Numbered from the stretch's first letter, positions 23,651 to 32,808 are shown. The stretch is DNA of 64,000 nt from Candidatus Baltobacteraceae bacterium (GCA_035502855.1 DATJTX010000025.1:1-64000); one strand, 5' to 3'. Notes: a model not told the origin generated them from the letters alone. Translations and numbers: made by a program.

Positions 23651-25677
23651 CGCGCGCGCAGCTCTTCGAGGAATTCCGGCGCGGTGAGGCCGCGCGTGGG
23701 CGGGCCCGAGGCGGTGACCAGGAGTCGTGCGCGCGCTCGCGAGAGCGCGTACTCGAACGCGCAGCGCTCTTGGGCGTTGTATGCTTCGCGTGCTTTGGTG
23801 CGATAGAGATAGTAACTGAACTTGGCGGTGCGCGACGCTTGCGCATCGCCGACGTTCTCGCGCGGGACCATTCCCAACGTCGGGCTCCATAAGAACGAGT
23901 CGGGCACATACCAACGCGGAAACGAGCCGGGCCGCGCATCCGGAATCACGACGACCGCGAACGAGCGCCCGCGGGCTGCGTCGATACTGAGCAGGTGCAC
24001 GAAGCCCGAGTCCTCGACGATCTCGCAGCTCTCGCCGTCGCTCTGTGCCCGTTCGAGGCAGTCGGTCAGCAGATCGCCGAGCGTCGCTTCGGGACGATCG
24101 CGGTGCAGCCGGATCAGCCGCCGCTGCAATCGGCGTAGGATCGGCTGCTGGGCGCGTGCGCGCGCCGATCCGTCGGGACCATCCTGCGCCAGACCCTCGG
24201 CCCAAACCTTACGCACGAACGCCGGGAAAGGCAGCGTGGTCATCGCTTCGATCCATCCCCGGCGCAGCGTGCGAAAGCGTTCTATGCGTGCGCGCGCGAC
24301 GTCATTGAGCAGCGCGTCGTTATCGCCGCGCAATACATTCCACCCGAGCCGCACGTCGCGTTTGGGATTCCAGCGACTCGTGCGGACCGTCGGCGCTTGT
24401 TCTTCGTCGAAATTGAAGAGCGCGGCTTGTGGATCCGGCGGGTCCGAGCACAACGCGGCGACCGACGCATCGGAGAGCGCCATCGCTTTGCCGCTCAGCG
24501 TGCGCAGCAGCCAGTCGTGCCTGAACGGATCCCACACGTTCCAGAGCAGCGCCAGCGCATCGAGAGCGCGGCGGTCGGCGAAGACGTTCACGTCGCCCGC
24601 CGTCGCCGCGGGAACGTTGCGATCGAGCAGTGCATCGAGATAGACTTGCACGTCGGCGCTGCTCCGGAAGAGGAGCGCGATCTCGTCGGGCGGTACGCCG
24701 CGCTCGATCTCTTCGTGCACGCTCTGCGCGATGTATCCCGCTTCCTCAACCGGCGTCTTTGCGCGGTGCAGCGCGAGAGCGGCGCTGGGTGCTTGGCCGG
24801 CGAGTGCGATCGTGCGGCCGGCGCCGGCGAGCGCAACCTCGGGACGCGCGCCCTTAAAGCGGCTGGTGGCGGCTTTCGCATCGCCGGCAAAGGTGACGTT
24901 CTTGAGCGGTGTACCGTAGATCGCGTCGAGCAACGCGCGCTGCGCCGGCGTCGCCTCCTGCATCTCATCGACGAAGACGTGTCCATATCGCGCGCGAACC
25001 GCCGATCCGAGGGCCGGCTCATCGCGCAGCCGCTGCAGCGCCGACGCAATCGCATCGCTCGCACAGAGCGCGCTCTCGGCGGCCGTAGCGGCGACGTATC
25101 CGGCATAGAGCTTGTGCAAGATCTTGACCAGGTCGATTTCGCGCCGGTATTGCCGCTGCAGTTCCTGTGGCGACACGTCGAGCGAGTCGCGATAGGCATC
25201 CTTGGTCGCGGCGATCAAGTCGGCATGCGCGAAGTTCGGCGGCTTGGCATAGAAATCGGTCGCACCGGCGAGCGACTTATCGAGGAAGGTTTGCGGGTCG
25301 ACCGCGCCGTCGCGCAGTTTGCGAATCAAACGATAGGCGGCATCGAGAAAACGCTCCGGCGAGCGCAGCGCGGCGACCTCGGGATCGAGGCTGGCATTCA
25401 GCAACTCGGGCCAGATGAAATCGAAGAGCGGCTCCGCGCAGCGGGCGAACAACCGCCGCGCTTCGATCTCGTCGGAAATTCGAACCGGCGCGCCGGCGGC
25501 TTCGTGGACGGCAATCGCCAGCGCGACCAGTTCGCACGGATGGCGCGCAAAGAGAAAATCGGTCCCGATCTCGCGCTCGTAACGCTGCGCGCGCGCCAGC
25601 AGCGTGGTGGTCTTCCCCGAACGGCTCGGTCCGGCGATTTCGAGCGATTCTTCGAACCCGGCGTCGATCGCCATCAT
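23647..25677 (-). CDS. UvrD-like superfamily 1 helicase, AddA-like
   Basis: A 676-residue SF1 helicase. Motif I is GPSRSGKTTTLLARA, motif II VFVDEMQEATPAQ, motif III VTFAGDAKAATSRFKGA, motif IV IALLFRSS, motif V LLSIDAARGRSFAVVVIPDA, motif VI FEYALSRARARLLV. Motif III lacks the usual GDPDQ Gln (GDAKA), and motif V has DAARG instead of HxAKG, so it is divergent. It is much shorter than AddA or RecB (about 1200 residues) and has no nuclease domain; the nuclease is the upstream gene, 4-base overlap. The pair probably processes DNA ends. Confidence 0.8.
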   Translation of the reverse strand: MMAIDAGFEESLEIAGPSRSGKTTTLLARAQRYEREIGTDFLFARHPCELVALAIAVHEAAGAPVRISDEIEARRLFARCAEPLFDFIWPELLNASLDPEVAALRSPERFLDAAYRLIRKLRDGAVDPQTFLDKSLAGATDFYAKPPNFAHADLIAATKDAYRDSLDVSPQELQRQYRREIDLVKILHKLYAGYVAATAAESALCASDAIASALQRLRDEPALGSAVRARYGHVFVDEMQEATPAQRALLDAIYGTPLKNVTFAGDAKAATSRFKGARPEVALAGAGRTIALAGQAPSAALALHRAKTPVEEAGYIAQSVHEEIERGVPPDEIALLFRSSADVQVYLDALLDRNVPAATAGDVNVFADRRALDALALLWNVWDPFRHDWLLRTLSGKAMALSDASVAALCSDPPDPQAALFNFDEEQAPTVRTSRWNPKRDVRLGWNVLRGDNDALLNDVARARIERFRTLRRGWIEAMTTLPFPAFVRKVWAEGLAQDGPDGSARARAQQPILRRLQRRLIRLHRDRPEATLGDLLTDCLERAQSDGESCEIVEDSGFVHLLSIDAARGRSFAVVVIPDARPGSFPRWYVPDSFLWSPTLGMVPRENVGDAQASRTAKFSYYLYRTKAREAYNAQERCAFEYALSRARARLLVTASGPPTRGLTAPEFLEELRAR

Positions 25678-26936
25678 CGTCCGAAACGCTCGCGCTCGTC
25701 ATGCGGCCGATCGGCGCACGCATCGCGATACGCGCAGTACGTGCAGGCCGACGGGTCGCTCGTCACCGGGAAATGCTCGAGCGACCCCGCCGTCAATTCG
25801 CGGCAGATCTCGACCATGCGGGTGCGAGCGCGTTCCAGCTCGCCGATCGCGATCGTGCCCGTCGGCGCGTCGCTGCGCTTTCCGTTAGGCCCGGCAACGG
25901 GAACGACCTCGAGCGCGATCGGCACGACGTCGAGCAGCGAATCCTTGAGCGGGATCAGCGCCAGCCTCGCCACGCGGTCGCCCGCAGCCGTGCGCGCCCA
26001 GTAATAAAACGGCAGCTGAAAGTCGGCAAAGCGCCGCACTTGGTCGCGGTATTCGGCGGCGCTGGTCGCGATCGATCCGGTCTTGTAATCGAAGATGCTC
26101 ACCGCGCCGGTGCGGTCGTCGCGGTCGAGGCGGTCGATGAATCCGACGAACGCGAAACCGTCCAAGTCGAGTTCGACCGGGACCTCGCGCCCGATGACCG
26201 TAAACGGACCGCGGGCAGCTTCGGCAAGCAGCCAGTCGACATAGCGCTGCGCGGTGCGCAAGGCTCGCCGCTTTTGCAGCTCGAGTTCCACCGCCGTATC
26301 GAACTGCTCGCGAAAGCGCTCGAAGTTCCAGCGGATGTTCTCCGCGATCCGGACCCGCATCGCCGCTTCGTCTTGCGCGTTCGGGCTGGGAAAATCGGCG
26401 TGAAAATCTTCGAGCGCGGCGTGAAAGGCGGTGCCGTACGTCGAAGCGGACGACGGCGCGTCTTCGACCGCGGCGCAAACGTAGCGGTAGTACCACTTTC
26501 GCGCGCAATCCGCGTATGCGTTGAGCGCCGACGCGGAAAAGTGGGGCTGCCGCGCGCGCACGCCCGAGCGCGGATCGGCGCTTTCCGCGAGGGCCAGCGC
26601 AAACTCGCCGCCGCTATCCTCGCTCTCATCGTCGGGCCGCGGTTCGAGGCCGAAGCGTTCGTAGAGGTCGGTTTGCGGGCCGATCGCGCGCACGCGCTCG
26701 GCGAACGAGAGCAGCGCATCGCGTTCCGCGCTCGAGACGGCGAGCAATCCCCGCGCTATTGCGTCCAGGAGCGGCGGCACACGCGTCGCCGCGGTTGCGT
26801 AGGCGGCGGCGGTATCGTGCGGCACGCCCGAGCACGGCGAGCGCAGCGCCCGGACGAGGGGTGCATCCTCTTCGGTCTCGGCCCACGCACGAAGGTCGGC
26901 AACAAAAGCAGCGGCAAGCGAAGCGTCCACAGTCAC
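25674..26936 (-). CDS. PD-(D/E)XK nuclease with Fe-S cluster motif (AddB/RecB-like)
   Basis: A 420-residue protein. Residues about 130-410 form a RecB-family nuclease: SASALNAYADCARKWYYRY (first Cys and QxxxY-like region), GTAFHAALEDFH, FVGFIDRLDRDD with IFDYKTGS (catalytic D...DYK) and QLPFYYWA. The final C-x2-C-x5-C in ACTYCAYRDAC plus the first Cys would hold a [4Fe-4S] cluster as in AddB and Cas4. The N-terminal 125 residues look like a remnant of a longer helicase-like partner. GTG start at 26936. The helicase overlaps downstream, so they probably act together in recombinational repair. Confidence 0.82.
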   Translation of the reverse strand: MTVDASLAAAFVADLRAWAETEEDAPLVRALRSPCSGVPHDTAAAYATAATRVPPLLDAIARGLLAVSSAERDALLSFAERVRAIGPQTDLYERFGLEPRPDDESEDSGGEFALALAESADPRSGVRARQPHFSASALNAYADCARKWYYRYVCAAVEDAPSSASTYGTAFHAALEDFHADFPSPNAQDEAAMRVRIAENIRWNFERFREQFDTAVELELQKRRALRTAQRYVDWLLAEAARGPFTVIGREVPVELDLDGFAFVGFIDRLDRDDRTGAVSIFDYKTGSIATSAAEYRDQVRRFADFQLPFYYWARTAAGDRVARLALIPLKDSLLDVVPIALEVVPVAGPNGKRSDAPTGTIAIGELERARTRMVEICRELTAGSLEHFPVTSDPSACTYCAYRDACADRPHDERERFGR

Positions 26937-27002
26937 GATACAGCGTAGCAGTTACAGGTCGTGGACCAGGCGCCCTTGCATGAGGCGTATAAGGGAGAAA
27001 CC

Positions 27003-27587
27003 ATGCGGCGCATCATCATCGGTATCAGTGGTGCGAGCGGCAGTGCGTACGGCTACATGGCGCTGCAAGCTCTGCGCGCGATCGGCGGCGTCGAGACGCA
27101 CGTCGTCGTGACCGATGCCGCACGCCGTACGATCGAACTCGAGATGGACATGACGGCCGACGACTTTGAAGCGCTCGCCGACGTCGTCCACCGCGGCGAC
27201 GATCTCGCCGCCGCCATCTCGAGCGGATCCTTCGTCACCGACGGGATGCTGATCATCCCCTGTTCGATGAAGAGTGCGAGCGCGATCGCGTATTCGATCA
27301 ACGACAATCTGCTGGTGCGCGCGGCCGACGTTTGCCTCAAGGAGAAGCGCAAGCTGGTGCTGGTCGTGCGCGAGACGCCGCTGCACCTCGGGCATCTGCG
27401 CACGCTCGCGCAACTCGCCGAAATCGGGGCCGTCATCCTGCCGCCGATACCCGCGATGTACGCCGCGCCGCAGAGCGTCGACGACATCATCGCCCACACC
27501 GTCGGCAAGGCGCTCGATCAGTTCGGCATCACCAACGATTTATTCAAACGCTGGCGCACACCGGGCAAGACCCCCTTGTCATCGTGA
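27003..27587 (+). CDS. ubiX: UbiX-type flavin prenyltransferase
   Basis: UbiX prenylates FMN to make the cofactor of UbiD decarboxylases. The 194-residue protein has IIIGISGASGSAYGYMAL, the phosphate-site stretch IIPCSMKSASAIAYSINDNL with LLVRAADVCLKEKRKLVLV, and VRETPLHLGHLRTL. ATG 27003 has AAGGGAGA upstream. Its last residues PLSS and the stop TGA are encoded by the first copy of a repeat (27575-27606). No ubiD is adjacent. Confidence 0.92.
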   Translation: MRRIIIGISGASGSAYGYMALQALRAIGGVETHVVVTDAARRTIELEMDMTADDFEALADVVHRGDDLAAAISSGSFVTDGMLIIPCSMKSASAIAYSINDNLLVRAADVCLKEKRKLVLVVRETPLHLGHLRTLAQLAEIGAVILPPIPAMYAAPQSVDDIIAHTVGKALDQFGITNDLFKRWRTPGKTPLSS

Positions 27588-27712
27588 GCGTAGCGAACGC
27601 ACCCCTCTTGTCATCGTGAGCGTAGCGAACGCATCCCTCTTGTCATCCTGAGCGCAGCGAACGAAGTGAGCGAAGTCGAAGGACCCCTACCGAGGGGCTC
27701 GGGATGACAAGG
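27575..27712. repeat. tandem palindromic repeats, two 32-bp units and one full palindrome
   Basis: Two 32-bp units begin cttgtcatcgtgagcgtagc (27575-27606 and 27607-27638) and differ by one base. The third starts the same way and runs on (27639-27712) to a mirror end gctcgggatgacaag, so its arms CTTGTCATCCTGAGC and GCTCGGGATGACAAG pair at 14 of 15. This is the family whose copies lie in gcvPB and at its stop. The ubiX stop codon lies in unit 1. Confidence 0.85.
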
Positions 27713-27837
27713 ACTATGACGAACGTCATCAGCTTACTTAGCCGTTCGATGCTTGCTGGGTCAAAGGAATCAGCGTACTCCGGAAGCACTTCGGTGATTG
27801 CAGGAAGGATCGCGGTGCTTTCAAATGTGATTCCCAT
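27643..27837 (-). other. doubtful small ORF in the spacer after ubiX, 64 codons
   Basis: From ATG 27837 a frame reads MGITFESTAILPAITEVLP and on to ERLSKLMTFVIVLV, then enters the repeat block. The spacer 27713-27891 is less GC-rich than its surroundings, so this may be the remains of an acquired gene whose end was overwritten by repeats. I see no family and no Shine-Dalgarno. Otherwise the 300-base gap holds only the repeats. Confidence 0.2.
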
Positions 27838-27891
27838 AGCGGGGCAGGGGTATCGTCGTGAGCGGGGGCGTCGGCTAGGATTCGTTAGCCA

Positions 27892-28134
27892 ATGAGCAAG
27901 AATATCTGGGGCGAGAAATACCCGCGCGGCCAATCTCCGATCGAGGTCGCGGCGCGCCATTCACCGTGGTGGTTCTGGATCTCGGGCACTCTCGGGTCCG
28001 CCGTCGTCGTTCCGATGCTGCTCTCGCGCTCGGGGCTTCCGGCCTTCGCCTACGTCTGCGCGGGGATTGGCATCATGGCGTTCGCGTACTCCCTCGCCGG
28101 GCTGGTCGCCAAGATCGTGCAGCGTCGCGGCTGA
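27892..28134 (+). CDS. small two-helix membrane protein, 80 aa
   Basis: A short polar N-terminus (SKNIWGEKYPRGQSPIEVAARH) precedes two membrane helices (WFWISGTLGSAVVVPMLL and FAYVCAGIGIMAFAYSLAGL) and a basic end (VQRRG), so the C-terminus is probably cytoplasmic. I do not know a family. A TAGGAT hexamer at 27876-27881 predicts a transcription start 4 bases before ATG. It is isolated between the repeat block and a convergent gene. Confidence 0.6.
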   Translation: MSKNIWGEKYPRGQSPIEVAARHSPWWFWISGTLGSAVVVPMLLSRSGLPAFAYVCAGIGIMAFAYSLAGLVAKIVQRRG

Positions 28135-28161
28135 CCCACTCTTCGGAGGGCCGGTGCATTG

Positions 28162-28932
28162 CTATGCATCGGCCCTCTCGGAGCTCACCAGCCTCTCCGC
28201 TAACGCGACGTCGCTGGCGCGGTCGACGTTGACGCCGGTTTCGGGGTAGGGCGAGACGATCGCGCACACGCTCGCGCCCAAGAGTTGCGAGGCCCGCCGT
28301 TCGGCGCTGGCGATCGAAAGCCGGCCGAACGCGAACCGCGCCATGACGTCCCATCCGAACAGCGACGCGAGTTGCAGCGGGTTCTTGCGCGCGGCACCGA
28401 GGCGCTCGATGAAGCGCTCGAGCGCCGGGAGCGCGCGCGGTTTGATCGCTATGAGCCCGCCGCCGCAATACGTGCCCTCGCGCAGGCGCGCCCAGGTGTG
28501 CGGAACTTCGGGAAAGAGCGCTTCGTGCACCGTCCGCTCGACGCAGCCGTATCCGATGTCGGCATCCACGTCGTACGCGTGTTCGATGAAATCGTCGACG
28601 CAATCCGGCGTGAGGATCGGAAGATCGGAAGTGCTGACGAGCACGATCTCGTCCGGCGGTAGAAGTGCCAATCCGTTGCTCAGGCTGATCTGAATCTTCG
28701 TGCCGTCGGCGCGTCGTTCGTCGGCGCCGGCGAGTGCGGCATCTGCGTGCACCGCTTGCGGGGCGACGACGATGATGCGGCCGACCAGCGTGCTCGCGCG
28801 CAGCGCGCGCAACGTGCGCTCGACCAGCGCGATGCCGCCGATTCGCACGAACGCCTTGTTGATCGCGCCGGGTTGAAGCGCGGCCACCTCGTCGGGACCG
28901 CCGCCGGCCAACACGACCGCCGTCGTCCTCAC
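28162..28932 (-). CDS. nucleotidyltransferase family protein (MobA-like fold)
   Basis: A 256-residue NTP-transferase: VRTTAVVLAGGGPDEVAALQ gives the LAGG nucleotide-binding loop, NKAFVRIGGIALVERTLRAL the following Lys-containing segment, and VLVSTSDLPILTPDCVDDFI the acidic metal site. It could activate a sugar, MEP or molybdopterin precursor. It overlaps ispE by 4 bases (GTGA), which invites assignment as IspD, but the IspD motifs (AAGxGxR, and conserved Thr/Arg sites) are not evident, so I leave the function open. GTG start 28932. Confidence 0.75.
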   Translation of the reverse strand: MRTTAVVLAGGGPDEVAALQPGAINKAFVRIGGIALVERTLRALRASTLVGRIIVVAPQAVHADAALAGADERRADGTKIQISLSNGLALLPPDEIVLVSTSDLPILTPDCVDDFIEHAYDVDADIGYGCVERTVHEALFPEVPHTWARLREGTYCGGGLIAIKPRALPALERFIERLGAARKNPLQLASLFGWDVMARFAFGRLSIASAERRASQLLGASVCAIVSPYPETGVNVDRASDVALAERLVSSERADA

Positions 28933-29828
28933 GGCGTGCCCTGAGCTTCTCGAAGTGCGACGCCGCCGCGCCAGGAACGCCCGTGCGCGAACGCGGTCCG
29001 CAAGCGAAGATAGTCGGGGCTCAGGTCCAGCCTCGAATCGATCGCGGCGATCTCTTCCGCGCTGCGCGCGAGCGTGAAGACGGCTGAACCGGAACCGGCC
29101 AGCAGGGCATTGCGCGCACCGGCTGCGTGCAGCGCTTCGATCGCGCGCGCGACCGGAGGCGTCGACTCGGCGATCGGATCGTGAAAATCGTTCTGAAGAA
29201 GGCGTTCGACCGTCTCGAAGTCGTCGCGCTGCAGCGCGCTCACCGCCTCGAGCGATACCGACGCGTTGCGCGGGCGCGACGGCCGGCTCGTGCGGTCGAG
29301 CAGCGCATACGCGGCTGCCGTCGAGACCGACGCGGGCGGTTTGACGATCAACACGTGCCACGCCGGCAACGCCCCCACGGCGGTCACGCGCTCGCCTGTG
29401 CCTTCGACGAGCGCGCCGGAATCGGTGAGAAAGAACGGCACGTCGGAACCGAGCGAACGTGCCAGGCCGATCCAGTCCCGAGTGTAACGATGCTCGAACG
29501 CCCCCGACATGGCCGCGCGCAAGAGCGCTGCCGCATCGCTCGAACCGCCGCCCAAACCGGCCTGCGTGGGAATCACTTTGTGCAACGCGATCGCCGCGCG
29601 CGGGAGCGGGTCGAGCGCGCGCGCCGCTTTTACGACGAGGTTATCCTCGCCTTCGAGCGTCGGATCGCTGCAGGTGAACGAGAAGCCGGCGGCGGGCTCG
29701 ACGCGTAAGTCGTCCGCTAGCTCGAGGGGTACGATAACGCTACGCAGCGCATGGTAGCCGTCGTCTCGACGATCGAGCACTTCCAGCGTCAAATTGATCT
29801 TTGCCGGGCAGGCGAAGTTCATCCGCAT
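28929..29828 (-). CDS. ispE: 4-diphosphocytidyl-2-C-methyl-D-erythritol kinase
   Basis: IspE phosphorylates CDP-methylerythritol in the MEP isoprenoid pathway. The 299-residue GHMP kinase has CPAKINLTLEVLDRRDDGYHA, the ATP loop IPTQAGLGGGSSDAAALL, LGSDVPFFL and ALLAGSGSAVFTL. The last residues (LREAQGTP) are encoded by a ccctgagcttctcgaag repeat-like sequence (28939-28955). ATG 29828 or 29822 are both possible starts. It is divergent from the glycosidase, 49 bases away. Confidence 0.92.
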   Translation of the reverse strand: MRMNFACPAKINLTLEVLDRRDDGYHALRSVIVPLELADDLRVEPAAGFSFTCSDPTLEGEDNLVVKAARALDPLPRAAIALHKVIPTQAGLGGGSSDAAALLRAAMSGAFEHRYTRDWIGLARSLGSDVPFFLTDSGALVEGTGERVTAVGALPAWHVLIVKPPASVSTAAAYALLDRTSRPSRPRNASVSLEAVSALQRDDFETVERLLQNDFHDPIAESTPPVARAIEALHAAGARNALLAGSGSAVFTLARSAEEIAAIDSRLDLSPDYLRLRTAFAHGRSWRGGVALREAQGTP

Positions 29829-29877
29829 CAGTTTCCGGCGAAAGGGGCGCCCCCGTCAAGGGCGTAGGAGTCATACG

Positions 29878-32313
29878 ATGGGTCCGAGCTACGACGCGCT
29901 GCGAAACGAGTTTTGCGCCTACGTCCTCCCCGAATCGCAGACGCCCTACGGGCTGTTGCTCGGGAATTACAAGTCCTTCGCGCAATCGACCGCAAAGGGC
30001 GGCGTGCGCGGACTTTGGGACGCCGACTCGGACAAAATCGTCTTTGGGACGCATCACATCGTGTATCGCATCGGCGGCAGCGCGCAGACGCTCCCCCCTC
30101 ACCAGATCGAGCGCGAAATCACCTTCTTGCCCTACGCCCAAATCGGCGAGTTTACGCTGGAACACCGCGTGCACGTCACCGAGGCATTTTACGTGCCGTT
30201 CGGCGAGGCATTCGATCGCGCGGTTTCGTTCGTCGTCGACGTCACGCTCTACAACCCGGGCGCGGCGCCGATCGACGTTTCCGTATTCCCTTCGGCGATG
30301 CTCGTCGGCCAGCGCTTTTACGGTGAGCCCGAAAGCGAAATGACCGCGTGGGCGCAAGGCCGTTTCATCTGTTCGAGAAACAACGAGAACGGCGCTACGC
30401 GTTGGTGGGGCGGTTCGCGCGAGCCGCGCGCGGCGGAACTTTCGTTGCGCGAGCAGGTCTTGGTGGAGAACATCCGGCGCGGTTCGCTGTTGCCCGAAGG
30501 CATTCCGGACTTCGGCCGCACCGCGGCCGAAACGTCCACGATCACCGGCCGCCGCATTTTCGGGGCGTTCGAATACTCGATAGCGATCGCACCCGGGGCC
30601 CGTGAATCGCTGCGCTTGGCCGTCGTCTTTCATAAAGACGGCACCGAACGCAGCCTGCCGGTGCTCGAGCGACTGCTGGCCGACCAGCGAGCGCTGCACG
30701 ATACCCAGCGCTACTTCGCGCGCCGGCTCGCCGACGCGCGCTTCATGACGCCCTCCCCGACGATCAGCCGCGGCGTCGCCTGGGCCAAAGCCAACATGAT
30801 TCGCATCGTCAAGGAGTATCCGCAAGGTTGGGGATCGACCAATTCACCGCCCTCCGACATCCTCGTGTCGCGCGACACGTCGTGGTTCGTGCACGGCTTC
30901 GATTATTTTTGGCCGCAGTTCAGCCGCGACGCGCTCGAGGTCTTCAACCGCAGCGTCGAAGAGTCGGGTTTGATGATCGAGTACGTGCGCGGCGTCAACG
31001 GGTACACGACGGCTTACGATCTGAACATCAACGACGATACGCCGCTGCACCTGGTCGCCATGCTGCACTACTACAACGCCACCCTCGACGACGGCTGGGT
31101 TCGCGAGAAGCTGCAGCTGATCGTCAAGCTGGCCGACTACATGATTTCGCAGCGCGACGATCAAGGGTTGATCTTTTGCCGAGCCAAGGGCGTTGACATG
31201 TACGGCATCTCGTCGTGGCGCAACATCATTCCCTATTACACGCTCGACGGCGCGGTGACCGAGATCAACGCCGAGGGCGTCTTCGCCCTCGAAGCGGCGG
31301 CGATGATGTGTGCCGTGGCCGGCGATTGGGCAAACTGGGAGAAATACGCCAACGAAGCACAGGCGCTGCGCGGCGCGATGATGGATTTTCTGTTCAACGA
31401 CGACACCGGAGCCTTCGTGCTCAACTACGATCAGGATCGCAATTATCAGGACAGCTTTACGGCCGACGAAATCTTTCCGGTGCTCTTCGGCGTCGCCGAC
31501 GTCGATCAGCGGCGTTCGATTCTGCGCCGCTTGCTCGAAGCCGACTTCATTACGCCGGTAGGGTTGCGCACGATTTCGACCGCCGATGCGTGGTACTTCC
31601 CGTCATACGGATTCGGGTTGCTCGGCGGCATCTGGCCCGACCTCACGCTGTGGTTCGCCGTCGCACTCGCGCGCGACGGCTTCGTCGACGAATGCGTGCA
31701 TTTCTTGGACGTCATCTATGGGTCGATGGAAGTCGGCAGCTCGCGAAACACCGTGCCCGGTGAGTTCGCGGAGTGGTTCGATGGCGGCTCGCTCGCGAAT
31801 CGAGGCATGTACCTCTCGCCGTGGACCGGGGCCAAATATCTCTGGGCCGTGGCCGAGACGATCGGGGGGCTCGACGGTTACCGCACCAGCGGCCGGCCGC
31901 ACCTCGCGCCGCTGCGTCCCGAGGGCTGGCAGTGGATCGCGGCCGCGCGCGTGCACTGGGGCGGAAAGCGCTGTAGTTACGTGATCGACTTGCTGCACGA
32001 TCGCATCTACGGCGACATGCCCGAGCTTTCGGCCGAAGAGCCGTTCACGTGCATCTTTGCCGGCCGCGACGTGAGCGACGAGGTGACGATCTCACCGGTC
32101 GAGATCGGTGCGATCGCGTTCGAAGACGAGCGGGGAGCGGTGCGCATCTTCGTCTGCAACATGATGGACCGTTCGCGTCCCGCGCTGGTCGAATTCCGCG
32201 GACACACCGTCCGCGTGCAGATGGAAGCCGGCGAATTGCGCGAGGTGCAGTTGATCGGCCGTCCGACCGAGCGTAAGGCGCGTGCCGCCAAGCTCGACGT
32301 GGTGCCCGCGTGA
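29878..32313 (+). CDS. large six-hairpin glycoside hydrolase-like protein
   Basis: An 811-residue soluble protein without a signal peptide. An N-terminal beta-sandwich (residues about 1-260) precedes an (alpha/alpha)6-type catalytic region with WFVHGFDYFWPQFSRDALEV, GYTTAYDLNINDDTPLHLVAML, WYFPSYGFGLLGGIWPDLTLW and VPGEFAEWFDGGSLANRGM. The acidic residues near NDDTP and PGEFAEW are candidate catalytic acids, as in GH15/GH63/amylo-glucosidase types. A role in glycogen, trehalose or exopolysaccharide breakdown is plausible; family not fixed. GTAGGAG precedes ATG 29878. It overlaps the next gene by 4 bases. Confidence 0.7.
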   Translation: MGPSYDALRNEFCAYVLPESQTPYGLLLGNYKSFAQSTAKGGVRGLWDADSDKIVFGTHHIVYRIGGSAQTLPPHQIEREITFLPYAQIGEFTLEHRVHVTEAFYVPFGEAFDRAVSFVVDVTLYNPGAAPIDVSVFPSAMLVGQRFYGEPESEMTAWAQGRFICSRNNENGATRWWGGSREPRAAELSLREQVLVENIRRGSLLPEGIPDFGRTAAETSTITGRRIFGAFEYSIAIAPGARESLRLAVVFHKDGTERSLPVLERLLADQRALHDTQRYFARRLADARFMTPSPTISRGVAWAKANMIRIVKEYPQGWGSTNSPPSDILVSRDTSWFVHGFDYFWPQFSRDALEVFNRSVEESGLMIEYVRGVNGYTTAYDLNINDDTPLHLVAMLHYYNATLDDGWVREKLQLIVKLADYMISQRDDQGLIFCRAKGVDMYGISSWRNIIPYYTLDGAVTEINAEGVFALEAAAMMCAVAGDWANWEKYANEAQALRGAMMDFLFNDDTGAFVLNYDQDRNYQDSFTADEIFPVLFGVADVDQRRSILRRLLEADFITPVGLRTISTADAWYFPSYGFGLLGGIWPDLTLWFAVALARDGFVDECVHFLDVIYGSMEVGSSRNTVPGEFAEWFDGGSLANRGMYLSPWTGAKYLWAVAETIGGLDGYRTSGRPHLAPLRPEGWQWIAAARVHWGGKRCSYVIDLLHDRIYGDMPELSAEEPFTCIFAGRDVSDEVTISPVEIGAIAFEDERGAVRIFVCNMMDRSRPALVEFRGHTVRVQMEAGELREVQLIGRPTERKARAAKLDVVPA

Positions 32314-32756
32314 TCGATCCATCGAAGCGCTTCGTGACGGCTCTGCTGGCGGCGGGGGTGGCGGTTCTATTGACTGCGATTTTGATCGGCGAGCATATGG
32401 GCGATCGCGTATTGGTCGACGCGGTCGACACCGACAGCACCGCGACCACCCCGCTGATCACGCCGCTGCCCGAACCCTCCAGCAGCGGTCCGTACGGTCC
32501 AGGTTGGAAGAATTCGCAGACGCTGGCGGCCGCGCCCGATCCCGGATTCCCGGATCCGCGGGTGCCGCCCAAGCCCTTACCGACCGCGGCCACGCCCTCC
32601 CCCAAGCCTTCACCCGCCTCGACGTGGACGCCCAATCCGAATCTCCCGATCTGGGATCAGACCCCGCCGCCGAGCCCCGGAGCGTCGCCGACCACCTTCT
32701 CGCAGGAGTCGACGCAAGGCAGCCCCAGCCCGCAGGTCGCCGTTACGCCGCGCTAG
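32310..32756 (+). CDS. Pro/Ser-rich membrane-anchored protein, 148 aa
   Basis: The N-terminus holds a basic start and one membrane helix ([20 protein letters not shown], about 8-27). The remainder is low-complexity, rich in Pro, Ser and Thr ([18 protein letters not shown]), and probably lies in the periplasm as a spacer or wall-spanning tail. GTG start overlaps the glycosidase stop (GTGA). There is no recognisable domain; function unknown. Confidence 0.6.
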   Translation: MIDPSKRFVTALLAAGVAVLLTAILIGEHMGDRVLVDAVDTDSTATTPLITPLPEPSSSGPYGPGWKNSQTLAAAPDPGFPDPRVPPKPLPTAATPSPKPSPASTWTPNPNLPIWDQTPPPSPGASPTTFSQESTQGSPSPQVAVTPR

Positions 32757-32793
32757 GCTGCAAATTGTAACTAATGTCTCCGTTGGTTTGTCT

Positions 32794-32802
32794 TGCTACG
32801 AT
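32794..32802 (+). promoter_or_regulatory. extended -10 of pdxS
   Basis: TGC-TACGAT (TACGAT 32797-32802) predicts a start at 32809, exactly the A of the pdxS ATG. ATGTCTC (32774-32780) and GAGACAT (32804-32810) flank it as a perfect 7-bp inverted repeat, a possible operator. Confidence 0.45.
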
Positions 32803-32808
32803 AGAGAC

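Noticed and set aside
26936-26960. Leaderless start for the Fe-S nuclease from TATCGT upstream
   Set aside because: With the same spacing the start would fall inside the first codons rather than at a start codon.
27575-27712. Tandem repeats as a CRISPR array
   Set aside because: Units are contiguous with no spacers, only two and a half copies exist, and the last one is a full palindrome. No cas genes are near.
28162-28932. IspD, because the gene overlaps ispE
   Set aside because: The nucleotidyltransferase fold is present, but the IspD-specific glycine-rich and downstream signature motifs are not evident, so the name would rest on position alone.
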